Shown in pieces: positions 1 to 8,045 of a stretch of DNA of 38,944 nucleotides. The position numbers and the translations under genes are program-made. The stretch is from an uncultured Mitsuokella sp. Its GTDB lineage: Bacteria; Bacillota; Negativicutes; Selenomonadales; Selenomonadaceae. The stretch spans positions 1 to 38,944 of the forward strand of contig CAMCRT010000014.1 of the NCBI GenBank assembly GCA_945877355.1, read 5' to 3'. The notes beneath the pieces were generated by a model, which worked only from the letters and a program-made list of their open reading frames with translations, had not been told where the DNA came from and searched no databases. How positions within the stretch are numbered: position 1 is the first letter of the stretch; the number at the start of each line of letters is the position of its first letter.

Positions 1-83
1 CCCCCTATGCAGACAGTTTTTGTTTTTCACTGTCTCTCATAAGGGGAGCATATCATTCAGGTGGGAGGCTGTTTTTGTGGGGC

Positions 84-1340
84 TTACTTGTCCTTTGGCA
101 TCAGGATGAGGTTGACCGGGAGGTTGGAGGCGCCGGGAGGGGAGAACTCGAAGCGGACGTCGTCGGTGGTGTGGTAGGTGCCGAGATCGGCCCGCTCGGA
201 GTCGGGCTTCAGGACGGCCTCGCCCTTTTCGCGGCTGGTGCGCTCCGCGTCCGTCTCGGGGGGTGTCGCATCGCCGAAATAGGCGGCGTAGGAGGGGACC
301 TCCAGCAGGTGGTGGCGGGCGCCGATGGTGGCGCGCATGGCGCCGGCGTAGGTGCCGCCCAGGGGGCTCAGGTAGTACTGTATAGGCGAGCGGCCCGTGG
401 TCTGGATGTCCATGTAGTAGAGGATGCCGTAGTTGCCATAGTTCACGACGCTGCTGCCGTCGGTGGCGTCGATGCCGCGGCGGTAGAGGTCGTGCTTGTC
501 ATCGGCGAGGGGGATGTAGACGGTACCATCCCGCATGGGATCATAGGGACGATCCGCCTTGATGACCCGGTCCATCTGGGGGAAGGTGCCCCGGAGCCGC
601 TGCTCGTCTTTGGGCAGCACCCGTGCGTTCTTGACGTAGAGGGTCGGGTCCGTCGCCTCGTCGCACATGAGGACGGTGACCTTTACCGGGCCGTCGGTGG
701 TGAAGTCGTAGACGCCGTAGACGAGCTCGTCAGGATCCAGGATTGTCGTGTCCATGGAGAGGTCCAGGAGGTGGGCCCGGCCGCCCATGAGGTAGATCTT
801 TGTCCGGCGGGTATCGTTGAAGTAGGCCGTCTGGGTCTCCTTACCCACCTTCAGGTAGTCGCTGGAGGGAGCGCCAGCGCCGCCCCGATTTACGGTGACG
901 AGGGTGTTCTTCCCCGGCACGCCCTCCAGCACCACGGCCACCTTCTTGCGGCGGCTCGTGTCATTGAGGTGGTAGTAGAGGACGCGGGCATCTCCCGTCA
1001 CGGTGTCCCGGTAGAGGATGCCGTTTTCCTTCACATACTCGGGGCTGTCGGAAAAGAGCAGCGTCCCGCCCGTGTCCGTGCTGCTGACGGGGAGCATCTT
1101 CATGGGAAGGTTCTCTCCCTCCTTCGCCGTGATGCCAAAGGCCTTCTTCGTGGCCTCCATCTTCTTCAGGATGGCCTCCCGATGGGGCATGACGGGCTGC
1201 TGGGCAGATCTCGCCCTTGCCGTCAGATTCACCGTCGTCCCCTCCTTATCGTAGGCATGGGGCTGGGCGGCATGGGCGCTGCCCGCGAGACCCGCCAGGC
1301 AGGCGATGAGGGCAGCCGATACGCTTTTCTTCCAATTCAT
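84..1340 (-). CDS. Secreted protein of unknown function
   Basis: A 418-residue protein with a clear Sec signal peptide: two lysines at residues 4-5, a hydrophobic core at about 7-21 and an AHA/AQ cleavage site near residue 24. The start is supported by a GAGGAAG ribosome site 6 bases upstream. The mature part is rich in beta-prone segments and aromatic residues, with no membrane helix, lipobox or catalytic motif that I recognise. It is the last gene of the minus-strand series after whiA and the deacetylase, 48 bases behind the latter, so it may share their transcript. Being next to a cell-surface deacetylase is compatible with an envelope role, but that is inference only. I do not assign a function. 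Confidence 0.75.
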   Translation of the reverse strand: MNWKKSVSAALIACLAGLAGSAHAAQPHAYDKEGTTVNLTARARSAQQPVMPHREAILKKMEATKKAFGITAKEGENLPMKMLPVSSTDTGGTLLFSDSPEYVKENGILYRDTVTGDARVLYYHLNDTSRRKKVAVVLEGVPGKNTLVTVNRGGAGAPSSDYLKVGKETQTAYFNDTRRTKIYLMGGRAHLLDLSMDTTILDPDELVYGVYDFTTDGPVKVTVLMCDEATDPTLYVKNARVLPKDEQRLRGTFPQMDRVIKADRPYDPMRDGTVYIPLADDKHDLYRRGIDATDGSSVVNYGNYGILYYMDIQTTGRSPIQYYLSPLGGTYAGAMRATIGARHHLLEVPSYAAYFGDATPPETDAERTSREKGEAVLKPDSERADLGTYHTTDDVRFEFSPPGASNLPVNLILMPKDK

Positions 1341-1388
1341 GTGGTACTTCCTCGATTCTTATATAGATAGGCAGGAACGTCCTGCACT

Positions 1389-2195
1389 TCATTCTTCTTT
1401 ATGCTGGAAAAGGCCGAGCCGCGCGAAGAGCTCTGATTTCCAGAGCCGCAGGCGAAACTCCGTCAGGCCAAAGCGCGGATAGGGCACATTCGTCCGCTGG
1501 AGCTCGTAGGGGTTCGTCTCAAAGGTATTGAGCCCCGCGTCGCCGGTGACGGCGGTGAGGTACTCATTTGCCTTGACCCGCTCCGCGATCTCCGGCGTGT
1601 AGGCGCCATTGGGGTAGGAAAAGGCGAAGACGGTGCGGATGCCGTTCCACTCCATCAGGAGCTTCGAGAGCTTCAGCTCGTCCTCCACCTGCTCTGGGGA
1701 GAGCGTCGTCAGGGGCAGGTGATTTGCCGTGTGGCTGCCGATCTCGATGCCCCTCTCCTGCATGTCCCAGAGCTCCTCCCAGGTGAGGTAGTCCTTTTTC
1801 CCGATGTCGTTCGTCACCATGTAGACCGTGGCCTTCATGCCGTGGGCCTCTAGGATGGGGAGCATATTGGTGTAGTTGTCCTCATAGCCGTCATCGAAGG
1901 TCAGTATGATGGGCTTTTCCGGCAGCTCCGCCTTGCCCTTCCTCGCCTTCATGAAGTCCAGCATGGAGATAGTGGTGTAGCCCTGGGCCGCCAGGTAGTC
2001 CAGCTGGGCGGAGAACTCCTCCGGCGGGACGCAGTAGGGCTTTGAGGCCGCGTCCTCCGGCTCGCCGATCTGGTGGTACTCCAGCACGGGGATGCCCTTT
2101 GCGGGTGGAAGGAGTGCAAGGCCCAGGGCCAGAAGGGCGATGACAAGGGCCAGAGCCGTCAGGATGCGGGCGATGCGCCTCTCTATGGGTCCCAA
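1389..2195 (-). CDS. Polysaccharide deacetylase (NodB fold), membrane-anchored
   Basis: A 268-residue member of carbohydrate esterase family 4. A hydrophobic N-terminal segment (about residues 9-31) acts as a signal anchor. The NodB domain shows motif 1 TFDDGY (about 99-104, with metal-binding D101/D102) and motif 2 SHTANH (154-159, with H155 and H159). It probably removes acetyl groups from a cell-wall or surface polysaccharide at a divalent metal site outside the membrane. The start codon is TTG, chosen because a strong AAGGAGGAG site lies about 6 bases upstream and overlaps the whiA stop. It follows whiA by 3 bases and is certainly co-transcribed. The exact substrate (peptidoglycan GlcNAc, poly-GlcNAc or other) cannot be read from sequence. 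Confidence 0.9.
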   Translation of the reverse strand: MGPIERRIARILTALALVIALLALGLALLPPAKGIPVLEYHQIGEPEDAASKPYCVPPEEFSAQLDYLAAQGYTTISMLDFMKARKGKAELPEKPIILTFDDGYEDNYTNMLPILEAHGMKATVYMVTNDIGKKDYLTWEELWDMQERGIEIGSHTANHLPLTTLSPEQVEDELKLSKLLMEWNGIRTVFAFSYPNGAYTPEIAERVKANEYLTAVTGDAGLNTFETNPYELQRTNVPYPRFGLTEFRLRLWKSELFARLGLFQHKEE

Positions 2196-2198
2196 ATC

Positions 2199-3140
2199 CT
2201 ACTCCTCCTTCTGCCGGACTGTCTCGGCCAGATCGTGCAGCTTCCGCATGCGGTGGGCAAGGGCGGGCTTTGAGAGGTGGATGATGGCCGCCAGCTCCGC
2301 AAGATTCGCCTCGGGGTTCTCGAGGCGCACCTGGGCGGCCTCCTGCTCCCTTTTGGGCAGGGCATCGAGGCCGATGCGCTCCTCCAGATAGCGGATGTCA
2401 TCCAGCTGGCGTCCCGCCGCGTCGATGGCCTTCTGGAGGTTCGCTGTCTCGCAGTTGACGATGCGGTTCACCTGCTCCCGGACCTCCTTCACATTGCGCG
2501 CCACCTCGAAGGACTCCACCGCCTCCTCGGCGCCGATCATGGCGAGAAAGTCCACCACCGCGTCCCCCTCCTTCAGGTAGACCACGTAGCTTTCCTTCCG
2601 GTCCACGAAGCCCACGGGGAAATCCAAGCGGCGCATGAGCGTTCGGAGCATCTTCCCGAAGGAGTAGCTCCCGGTCACCAGCTCCAGATGGTAGTCCGCC
2701 TCGGGCCGGTTCACGCTGCCGCCCCCGAGGAACGCCCCCCGAAGATACGCCGCCCGGCAGCAGGAGGAGCGCAGCACCTTCGCATCGCTTTCGATATTGA
2801 GGCTGCCATTCTGGAGAAAGCCCATCTCCTCCAAGAGCTCCGTGGAGCCTTCGGAGGGCGGGATGGCGATGGCGTAGCTGTTCTTCTTCCGAAGGCGCCT
2901 GTTTCGCGCCACCGTCACCTCCGCCGGGAGATCCCTATGAAGCTCCCGCAGCAGCACGAGGGTCCGCCGCGCCACGGCGGCGTTTTCCACCTGGTACTCC
3001 AGGCCAAAGGTATGGCCAGGGCCAAAGGTGATGGTCGCCCCCATCCGAAGAAGCGCCGTGAGCTCCGCCCGCTCGCAGCATTCCTCCCCCCGGGGAAGCC
3101 GGGCGATCTCATTCTTGACATCCGTTGCAAATGAAGCCAT
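2199..3140 (-). CDS. whiA: WhiA, DNA-binding sporulation/cell-division regulator family
   Basis: A 313-residue protein of normal WhiA length. The N-terminal half is the LAGLIDADG homing-endonuclease-like fold (AYLRGAFLGGGS near residues 130-141, without nuclease function in this family). The C-terminus carries the helix-turn-helix with NLAELAAIIHLSKPALAHRM. In Bacillus the homologue influences cell division and chromosome segregation, and in Streptomyces it controls sporulation septation. The order rapZ-yvcK-whiA is a conserved Firmicute and actinobacterial cluster and supports the assignment. An AGGAAAC ribosome site precedes the ATG. A promoter at 3234-3262, overlapping the end of yvcK, probably gives whiA its own transcript in addition to read-through. 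Confidence 0.96.
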   Translation of the reverse strand: MASFATDVKNEIARLPRGEECCERAELTALLRMGATITFGPGHTFGLEYQVENAAVARRTLVLLRELHRDLPAEVTVARNRRLRKKNSYAIAIPPSEGSTELLEEMGFLQNGSLNIESDAKVLRSSCCRAAYLRGAFLGGGSVNRPEADYHLELVTGSYSFGKMLRTLMRRLDFPVGFVDRKESYVVYLKEGDAVVDFLAMIGAEEAVESFEVARNVKEVREQVNRIVNCETANLQKAIDAAGRQLDDIRYLEERIGLDALPKREQEAAQVRLENPEANLAELAAIIHLSKPALAHRMRKLHDLAETVRQKEE

Positions 3141-3182
3141 AGAGTTTCCTAACGATTTTGTCTATTCCCTTACACACGAAGA

Positions 3183-3220
3183 GCCCGCATCTGCGGGCCC
3201 TAAAATGGGCAGCTGCCCTT
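3183..3220 (-). other. Two hairpins in the whiA leader
   Basis: Between the predicted whiA promoter and the whiA start lie a palindrome GGGCAGCTGCCC (3209-3220) and a hairpin CCCGCA/TGCGGG (near 3183-3200). On the minus strand the latter is followed by CTCTTCG, a poor T-tract, so it is a weak terminator or a leader structure rather than a clear intrinsic terminator. Confidence 0.35.
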
Positions 3221-3233
3221 GCTTTCCCTATCT

Positions 3234-3262
3234 ATTTTAGCCCAGATTAAAACCCGCGTCAA
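3234..3262 (-). promoter_or_regulatory. Predicted sigma-A promoter for whiA
   Basis: On the minus strand TTGACG (-35, 3262-3257) and TAAAAT (-10, 3239-3234) are separated by exactly 17 bases. The predicted start lies near 3227, giving an 87-base leader before whiA. It sits across the yvcK-whiA junction, so whiA and the genes after it can be expressed apart from rapZ-yvcK. Confidence 0.6.
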
Positions 3263-3265
3263 GGC

Positions 3266-4591
3266 TTAGTGCCTCCCACGCATGAAGTGGCTGCCGTTTT
3301 CTGAGGGGCGGAGGCCCTGGACCATTTTCATGACGGCGCGGCAGAGCTTGTCCGGGTCGTGGCGGATGACGTCGGCCTGGTTGATGATGTCCGCCTTCAG
3401 AAAGCCGATGCCGAGGGCGTGGATGGCCTCCGGGTCGATGACGACGGGGGTCTGCCCCTTGGCGGCGTAGTAGTCCCGCATCTCGTCGGTGATGGGGGTG
3501 CTGTTGACGATCATGTAGTCGATGATGCCCCGGCCGCCGTGGTCCAGGATGGCCTTGGCGTGCATGGAGGCGGTGTAGCCGTCCGTCTCCCCGGGCTGGG
3601 TCATGACGTTGCAGATGTAGATCTTTACCGCGCGGCTACGTCGGAGCACCTCCGCCACCCCGTCCACGAGAAGGTTTGGCATGATGCTGGTGTATAGAGA
3701 CCCCGGCCCCAGGACGATGGCGTCCGCATTCTCGAGGGCCTCCAATGCCGCCTCCACCGGCTGCACGTGCTCGGGGAAGAGCTTCACCCGCTCGATTCGC
3801 TTGTGGACCTCCGGGATGTGGGACTCCCCCTCCACGATGGTGCCATCCTCCATAATGGCGTCCAGGCGCACGTGCTCCTTCGAGGCGGGGAGCACCTGCC
3901 CCTTGACGGCGAGGACCTTGCTGGACTCCCGAAGGGCCATCTCGATGTCCCCGGTGACGCCCGCCATGGCTGCGATGAAGAGGTTGCCGAAGGAGTGGCC
4001 CCCCAGCTCGCTGTCCCCCTTGAAGCGGTACTGGAAGAGCTTTTCCATGAGGGGCTCCGTATCAGCGAGGGCCACGATGCAGTTCCTAAGATCCCCCGGC
4101 GGGATGATGCCCAGCTCCTCCCGGAGCCGGCCCGAGGAGCCCCCGTCGTCTGCCACCGTCACCACGGCGGAGACGTTCGACGTGGCGCTCTTGATGCCGC
4201 GCAGGAGCACCGAGAGTCCGTGGCCGCCGCCGATGACCACCACGTTCGGCCCGCGGCTTAGGCGCCGCTTTTCGTAGATGATGTCCACGAGCCGCTCATT
4301 GCGATCCGGCAGCAGGACGAGGATGACGGAGCGGATGATGAAGCGGGTGGCAAGGAGCATGAGAACCGCCCCCAGGATTACCACCAGAATGCCGATGAGG
4401 GTGGTGGTGGTGTAGTCGTAGGAACCCCGCCAGAGGTAGACCGCCCGGAAAATCGCCTCCTCGATGGAGTCGATGTATTTGTAGTTGAATACGAGAGCAA
4501 GGCCTATGCTCACCAGCATGACGCCTGCCGCAAAGAGCAGGAACCAGCGCTTGAAGCGCATGCCGGGATAAAGCCATTTCAGAAGATGCAT
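3266..4591 (-). CDS. yvcK: YvcK/CofD-like gluconeogenesis factor with N-terminal membrane segments
   Basis: A 441-residue protein. The UPF0052/CofD-like core begins near residue 115 with VVVIGGGHGLSVLLRG and continues with VTVADDGGSSGRLREELG and the IVLGPGSLYTSIMPNLL motif, features of YvcK, which binds UDP-GlcNAc and is needed for growth on gluconeogenic carbon sources and for cell shape in Bacillus. The N-terminal 110 residues add two hydrophobic helices (about 15-36 and 64-85), so this longer form is membrane-tethered, unlike the soluble Bacillus protein of about 317 residues. The GGGAGGAG ribosome site lies 8 bases before the ATG. The gene starts 2 bases after the rapZ stop, indicating tight co-expression. 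Confidence 0.95.
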   Translation of the reverse strand: MHLLKWLYPGMRFKRWFLLFAAGVMLVSIGLALVFNYKYIDSIEEAIFRAVYLWRGSYDYTTTTLIGILVVILGAVLMLLATRFIIRSVILVLLPDRNERLVDIIYEKRRLSRGPNVVVIGGGHGLSVLLRGIKSATSNVSAVVTVADDGGSSGRLREELGIIPPGDLRNCIVALADTEPLMEKLFQYRFKGDSELGGHSFGNLFIAAMAGVTGDIEMALRESSKVLAVKGQVLPASKEHVRLDAIMEDGTIVEGESHIPEVHKRIERVKLFPEHVQPVEAALEALENADAIVLGPGSLYTSIMPNLLVDGVAEVLRRSRAVKIYICNVMTQPGETDGYTASMHAKAILDHGGRGIIDYMIVNSTPITDEMRDYYAAKGQTPVVIDPEAIHALGIGFLKADIINQADVIRHDPDKLCRAVMKMVQGLRPSENGSHFMRGRH

Positions 4592-4593
4592 GG

Positions 4594-5508
4594 TCAGGAC
4601 TCCTCCCGCACATGCTGCTGCACATCGTTCTTCATGAGGTCCCGATGCTCCAGGCGCACCATGCGGCCCTGCTTCGTCAGCCGGTCATAGATGTGCTTTG
4701 CCGTGAAGACGCTCCGGTGCATGCCGCCGGTGCAGCCCACGGCGATGACCAGTTGGCTCTTCCCCTCCTTGATGTACTGGGGGATGAGGAAGTCGATCAT
4801 GCCGTCCAGGTGCTCGAGAAATTCCTTCGTCACCGGCCACTTGGCGATGTACTCCGCCACCTCCGGCACCGTGCCGGACTTGTGGCGCATGGAGTCGATG
4901 TAGAAGGGATTCGGCAGGAAGCGCACGTCAAAGACCATGTCCGCATCGAGGGGCATGCCGAACTTGAAGCCGAAGGAGAGGACGTTCACCGTCATCTGCT
5001 CCCCGTCCGCGTCGCCGAAGAGACGCTTGAGCTTGTCCCGAAGATCCACCTTCCGGAGCTCCGTGGTGTCGATGACATACGTTGCCTTTGCCCGCACCGG
5101 GGCGAGCCGCTCCCGCTCCTTTGCCACCCCCTCGGAGATGCGCGACGCCGGCGCCAGGGGATGGCGGCGGCGGGTCTCCTTGTACCGGCGGATGATGGCC
5201 GCATCCGAGGCATCCACGAAGAGGAGCTCATAGGGCAGGTGCCCCGCGTCCATCTCCTCCAGCGTATGGCAGAAGGCGTCGAAAAACTCCAGGCTCCGGG
5301 TATCGATGACGAGCACCACCTTCTGGGAGGCGCCGCTGGAGTGGCGCAGAAGCTCCACGAATTTCGGGATAAAGACCGGTGGCAGATTGTCCACGCAGAA
5401 ATAGCCCATATCCTCCAGAAACCGGCTGGCCTGGGTCTTTCCCGCGCCGCTCATGCCCGTGACGATGACGATGCGAGGCGTATTCTTTCCATTCATTTCT
5501 TCTGCCAT
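4594..5508 (-). CDS. rapZ: RapZ/YvcJ family nucleotide-binding protein
   Basis: A 304-residue protein with a P-loop GMSGAGKT at residues 18-25 and the conserved C-terminal AVGCTGGMHRSVF segment of the RapZ/YvcJ family. In E. coli RapZ is the RNase E adaptor for GlmZ and controls glucosamine-6-phosphate synthase. In Bacillus YvcJ is a nucleotide-binding protein of less clear role. The reading frame stays open upstream to 5565, but I place the start at the ATG at 5508: an AAAGGGAG ribosome site precedes it and it begins 4 bases after the stop of the HAD gene, whereas the longer form would overlap that gene. It is coupled to yvcK on the other side. Confidence 0.95.
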   Translation of the reverse strand: MAEEMNGKNTPRIVIVTGMSGAGKTQASRFLEDMGYFCVDNLPPVFIPKFVELLRHSSGASQKVVLVIDTRSLEFFDAFCHTLEEMDAGHLPYELLFVDASDAAIIRRYKETRRRHPLAPASRISEGVAKERERLAPVRAKATYVIDTTELRKVDLRDKLKRLFGDADGEQMTVNVLSFGFKFGMPLDADMVFDVRFLPNPFYIDSMRHKSGTVPEVAEYIAKWPVTKEFLEHLDGMIDFLIPQYIKEGKSQLVIAVGCTGGMHRSVFTAKHIYDRLTKQGRMVRLEHRDLMKNDVQQHVREES

Positions 5509-5512
5509 AGGA

Positions 5513-6328
5513 TCACTCTCCCTTTGCATTGGCGTCCAGGACATACTTCTCCACGGCCGCGGCAAAGCCGTCCTCCGCGCAGGTGCCCGTCACGAAGGTG
5601 GCCGCGTCCTTCACAGCCGGCTCCGCATTACCCATGGCGACGGAGGTGCCCGCCACCTGCATCATGGGCAGGTCATTGTAGGAGTCGCCGAGAACGATGG
5701 TCTCATCGAGGGACACCCCCAGCGCCTCGGCCAGCCGCCGCACGCCGGAGGCCTTCGTGATGCCGGGCCTGTTGATTTCCATATAGGTGGGATTCGACCG
5801 GACGGCGGCGACCCGGTCGCCGAAGTGCTCCGTGAAGATCCTGACCCGTTCCGCCGTCTCCTCGGCGCTCCCCGTGATGGAGACGAGCTTGTGGACGCGA
5901 TTCAAGTGCTCTTTGAACCCATCCCATCCCACGGTCTCACCGGCCACCTTCTGGCCTGCCTCGTAGCCCCGGGAGGCCTCCGTGTACTCGGCGAAGTAGA
6001 GCTGGTTGTCATTGTAGAGCTGGAGGTACCAGCCCTGGCTATGGCAGAAGTCCACCACCTCCGCCACGAGTTCCGGCTCCATCGTGCTCTCGAAGAGCAC
6101 CTCCCCGGACACCCGTCGGATGAGGCCGCCATTGTACGTCACGATGGGCACATCGACCCCCAGGGACTTTGCCACCGGGAGAGCCGCCGGGTACATGCGC
6201 CCCGTGGCGATGGAGACGGTGACGCCGGCCGCCACCGCCCGCTGCACCGCCGCGATGTTCGCCGCCGATACGTCCGCCCCCTTCGGAAGGAGCGTCCCGT
6301 CGAGATCTGTCACTAGAAGCTTTATCAT
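5513..6328 (-). CDS. Cof-type HAD-superfamily phosphatase
   Basis: A 271-residue haloacid dehalogenase phosphatase of the Cof (type IIB cap) group. Motif I is TDLDGTLL near the N-terminus, and the C-terminal motif is LGDSYNDLPMM, containing the metal-binding aspartates. Such enzymes hydrolyse sugar phosphates, FMN or other small phosphoesters in the cytoplasm, and the substrate cannot be predicted. The start is placed at 6328 (MIKLLVTDL) because AGGTGG lies 8 bases upstream; an ATG 18 bases earlier has no ribosome site. It heads the rapZ-yvcK transcript, which is not the commonest arrangement for this cluster. A terminator-like hairpin lies just upstream of its start. Confidence 0.9.
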   Translation of the reverse strand: MIKLLVTDLDGTLLPKGADVSAANIAAVQRAVAAGVTVSIATGRMYPAALPVAKSLGVDVPIVTYNGGLIRRVSGEVLFESTMEPELVAEVVDFCHSQGWYLQLYNDNQLYFAEYTEASRGYEAGQKVAGETVGWDGFKEHLNRVHKLVSITGSAEETAERVRIFTEHFGDRVAAVRSNPTYMEINRPGITKASGVRRLAEALGVSLDETIVLGDSYNDLPMMQVAGTSVAMGNAEPAVKDAATFVTGTCAEDGFAAAVEKYVLDANAKGE

Positions 6329-6354
6329 AAACTGCACCACCTGCATACTGAATC

Positions 6355-6387
6355 AAAAACGATAGGGGCAAGATGCCTCTATCGTTA
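6355..6387 (-). terminator. Terminator or attenuator hairpin in front of the HAD-rapZ-yvcK operon
   Basis: AACGATAGGGGC (6358-6369) and GCCTCTATCGTT (6375-6386) pair over 12 bases with one wobble around a 5-base loop. On the minus strand the stem is followed by TTTTTGA, a proper T-tract, about 27 bases before the HAD start codon. No minus-strand gene lies immediately upstream, so it would either attenuate the operon or stop antisense/upstream transcription. The other strand has ATTTTCTC, so it may work in both directions. Confidence 0.6.
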
Positions 6388-6588
6388 TTTTCTCATATTC
6401 TGCTGAAAATGCAAGGGGTGCACTCAGAACATCAGCTTCGCGAGTCACGGATGCGTTTCAGCAAACAAAGGGGCATGCAAGCAGCCTCCCTCCCGTAAAA
6501 AAGGGGATAGTGGTGGAATCCGCTCCAAAAGAAATGGGGATGGTGCAAGATCTTGGCAGAAAAATTTCGGGGATAGCGCGTTTTATGC
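6388..6588. other. Intergenic stretch without a recognisable gene
   Basis: Two hundred bases between the operon leader hairpin and the promoter of the broken ATPase gene. I see no ORF with a ribosome site, no repeat from the local families and no RNA motif that I recognise. Confidence 0.5.
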
Positions 6589-6594
6589 TATAAT
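6589..6594 (+). promoter_or_regulatory. Extended -10 promoter of the ATPase pseudogene
   Basis: TATAAT preceded by TGC gives an extended -10 element. A -35 at the matching distance is poor. Predicted transcription starts near 6601, shortly before an AAGGAG ribosome site at 6615-6620, so the control region of the gene that follows appears intact although its coding region is not. Confidence 0.55.
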
Positions 6595-6629
6595 AAAGCA
6601 ATGAATACCAATGGAAGGAGCGATTCACG

Positions 6630-7959
6630 ATATTCACTCGAAAAATTTATCAGTCTCTGCTGGACTGGAAAAGAGAATCTGCCGGCCGTACGGCGCTCCT
6701 TATTCAGGGCGCACGGCGCATCGGGAAGTCCACCGTAGCAGTAGAGTTCGCACGGAATGAGTACGATAGCCACATTCTGATTGACTTCTCAAACGTGCGC
6801 CCAGACGTGCTTGCACTCTTTCGCGATATGACGGATCTGGATTTTTTTTTCCTGCAGCTCCAGCTCCGCTACAAGACAACGCTGAAAACACGAAAATCCC
6901 TTATCATCTTCGACGAGGTACAGCTTTGTCCCCCCCGCCCGCCAGGCCATCAAGCATCTTGTCGCAGATCATCGCTATGACTATTTGGAGACCGGCTCGC
7001 TGATTTCCATACGCAAAAACACCCAAAACATCCTGATTCCCAGCGAGGAAGAGTCCATCAACATGTATCCGATGGATTATGAGGAATTTCTCTGGGCATT
7101 GGGTGATACCACGACCATCCCCCTCCTCCAGGAGCTCTTTTCCCAGAAGAAGGCCTTGGGGCCTGCTGGACATAGGACACAAATGGAGCGGTTCCGACTC
7201 TACATGCTTGTTGGCGGGATGCCGCAGGCAGTGGAAGCCTATCTCCAGTCAAACAACTTCAGCCAGATAGACAAGGTCAAACGCAACATCCTAAAGCTAT
7301 ATGAAAACGATTTCCGAAAGATTGATATCTCCGGTCGGGCCTCTATCCTGTTCGATGCCATCCCCTCGGAGCTCAGCAAGAACACGCTTCGCTACCAGGT
7401 CAGCACGGTACTCGAAAACCAACGAGCAAACACTATTCGAGAGCTTTTCGCCGATATGCAGGACTCCATGACCGTCCTTGCCTCGTTCCACGTGAACGAC
7501 CCAGGAGCAGGCATGTCCCTGCACATGGATATCGATCGCTTCAAGATGTTCCTTTGCGACACCGGCCTTTTCACAACACTGGCCTTCAAGGACAGGGCTT
7601 TCACGGAAAATATGATTTACGAAAAGCTGTTCCACGATAAACTTGCGACGAATCTAGGCTACCTGTACGAAAATATCGTAGCACAGACCCTGAAGGCGAA
7701 GGGAGACGGCCTCTTCTATCATACCTTCCGCTCGAACACCTCGAATCACACCTATGAAATTGACTTCCTGATTGCAAGAAAGAACAAGATTTGCCCCATA
7801 GAAGTCAAGGGATCCAAATATAAGAAGCATGCCTCCCTCGACAGGTTTTGCCAGAAATACAAAGGCAGGATCCTCACCCCCTACGTCATTTATACAGGGG
7901 ACTACCAAAAGTTAGACGGCGTGGAGTATCTCCCCGTCTACATGACTCAGTTTGTATAA
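6630..7959 (+). pseudogene. AAA ATPase with DUF4143-type C-terminus, disrupted
   Basis: Two frames together make one protein of about 440 residues. The first part (from 6630) has the P-loop GARRIGKST and the Walker B SLIIFDEVQL. The second part (from about 6937 to 7959) continues RQAIKHLVADHRYDYLETG and ends with the nuclease-like DUF4143 features EIDFLIARKNKICPIEVKGSK. The switch lies at a run of seven C at 6930-6936: six would keep the frame open. In addition the codon at the expected start, 9 bases after AAGGAG, is ATA instead of ATG. Related proteins are common orphan ATPases of unknown role in anaerobes. The two lesions point to a pseudogene, although a slipping C-tract could be phase-variable or a sequencing error. 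Confidence 0.8.
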
Positions 7960-7961
7960 AG

Positions 7962-7993
7962 AAGAGCCTCGAAGACATGCTTCGAGGCTCTTT
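7962..7993 (+). terminator. Intrinsic terminator after the ATPase pseudogene
   Basis: An 11-bp perfect stem (GAGCCTCGAAG at 7964-7974 with CTTCGAGGCTC at 7980-7990) with a 5-base loop, flanked by AA and TTT. It begins 5 bases after the TAA stop. It may also serve the minus-strand gene ending at 8046. Confidence 0.8.
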
Positions 7994-8045
7994 GCCTTAT
8001 CCTGCAGAAAAATCGCGAAGGATCGTCGTGGCGTTTCCTGCAGGC

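Noticed and set aside
11-35. AGACAGT/ACTGTCT hairpin at the left edge as terminator of the secreted protein gene
   Set aside because: Only 7 bp, an 11-base AT loop and no T-tract on either strand.
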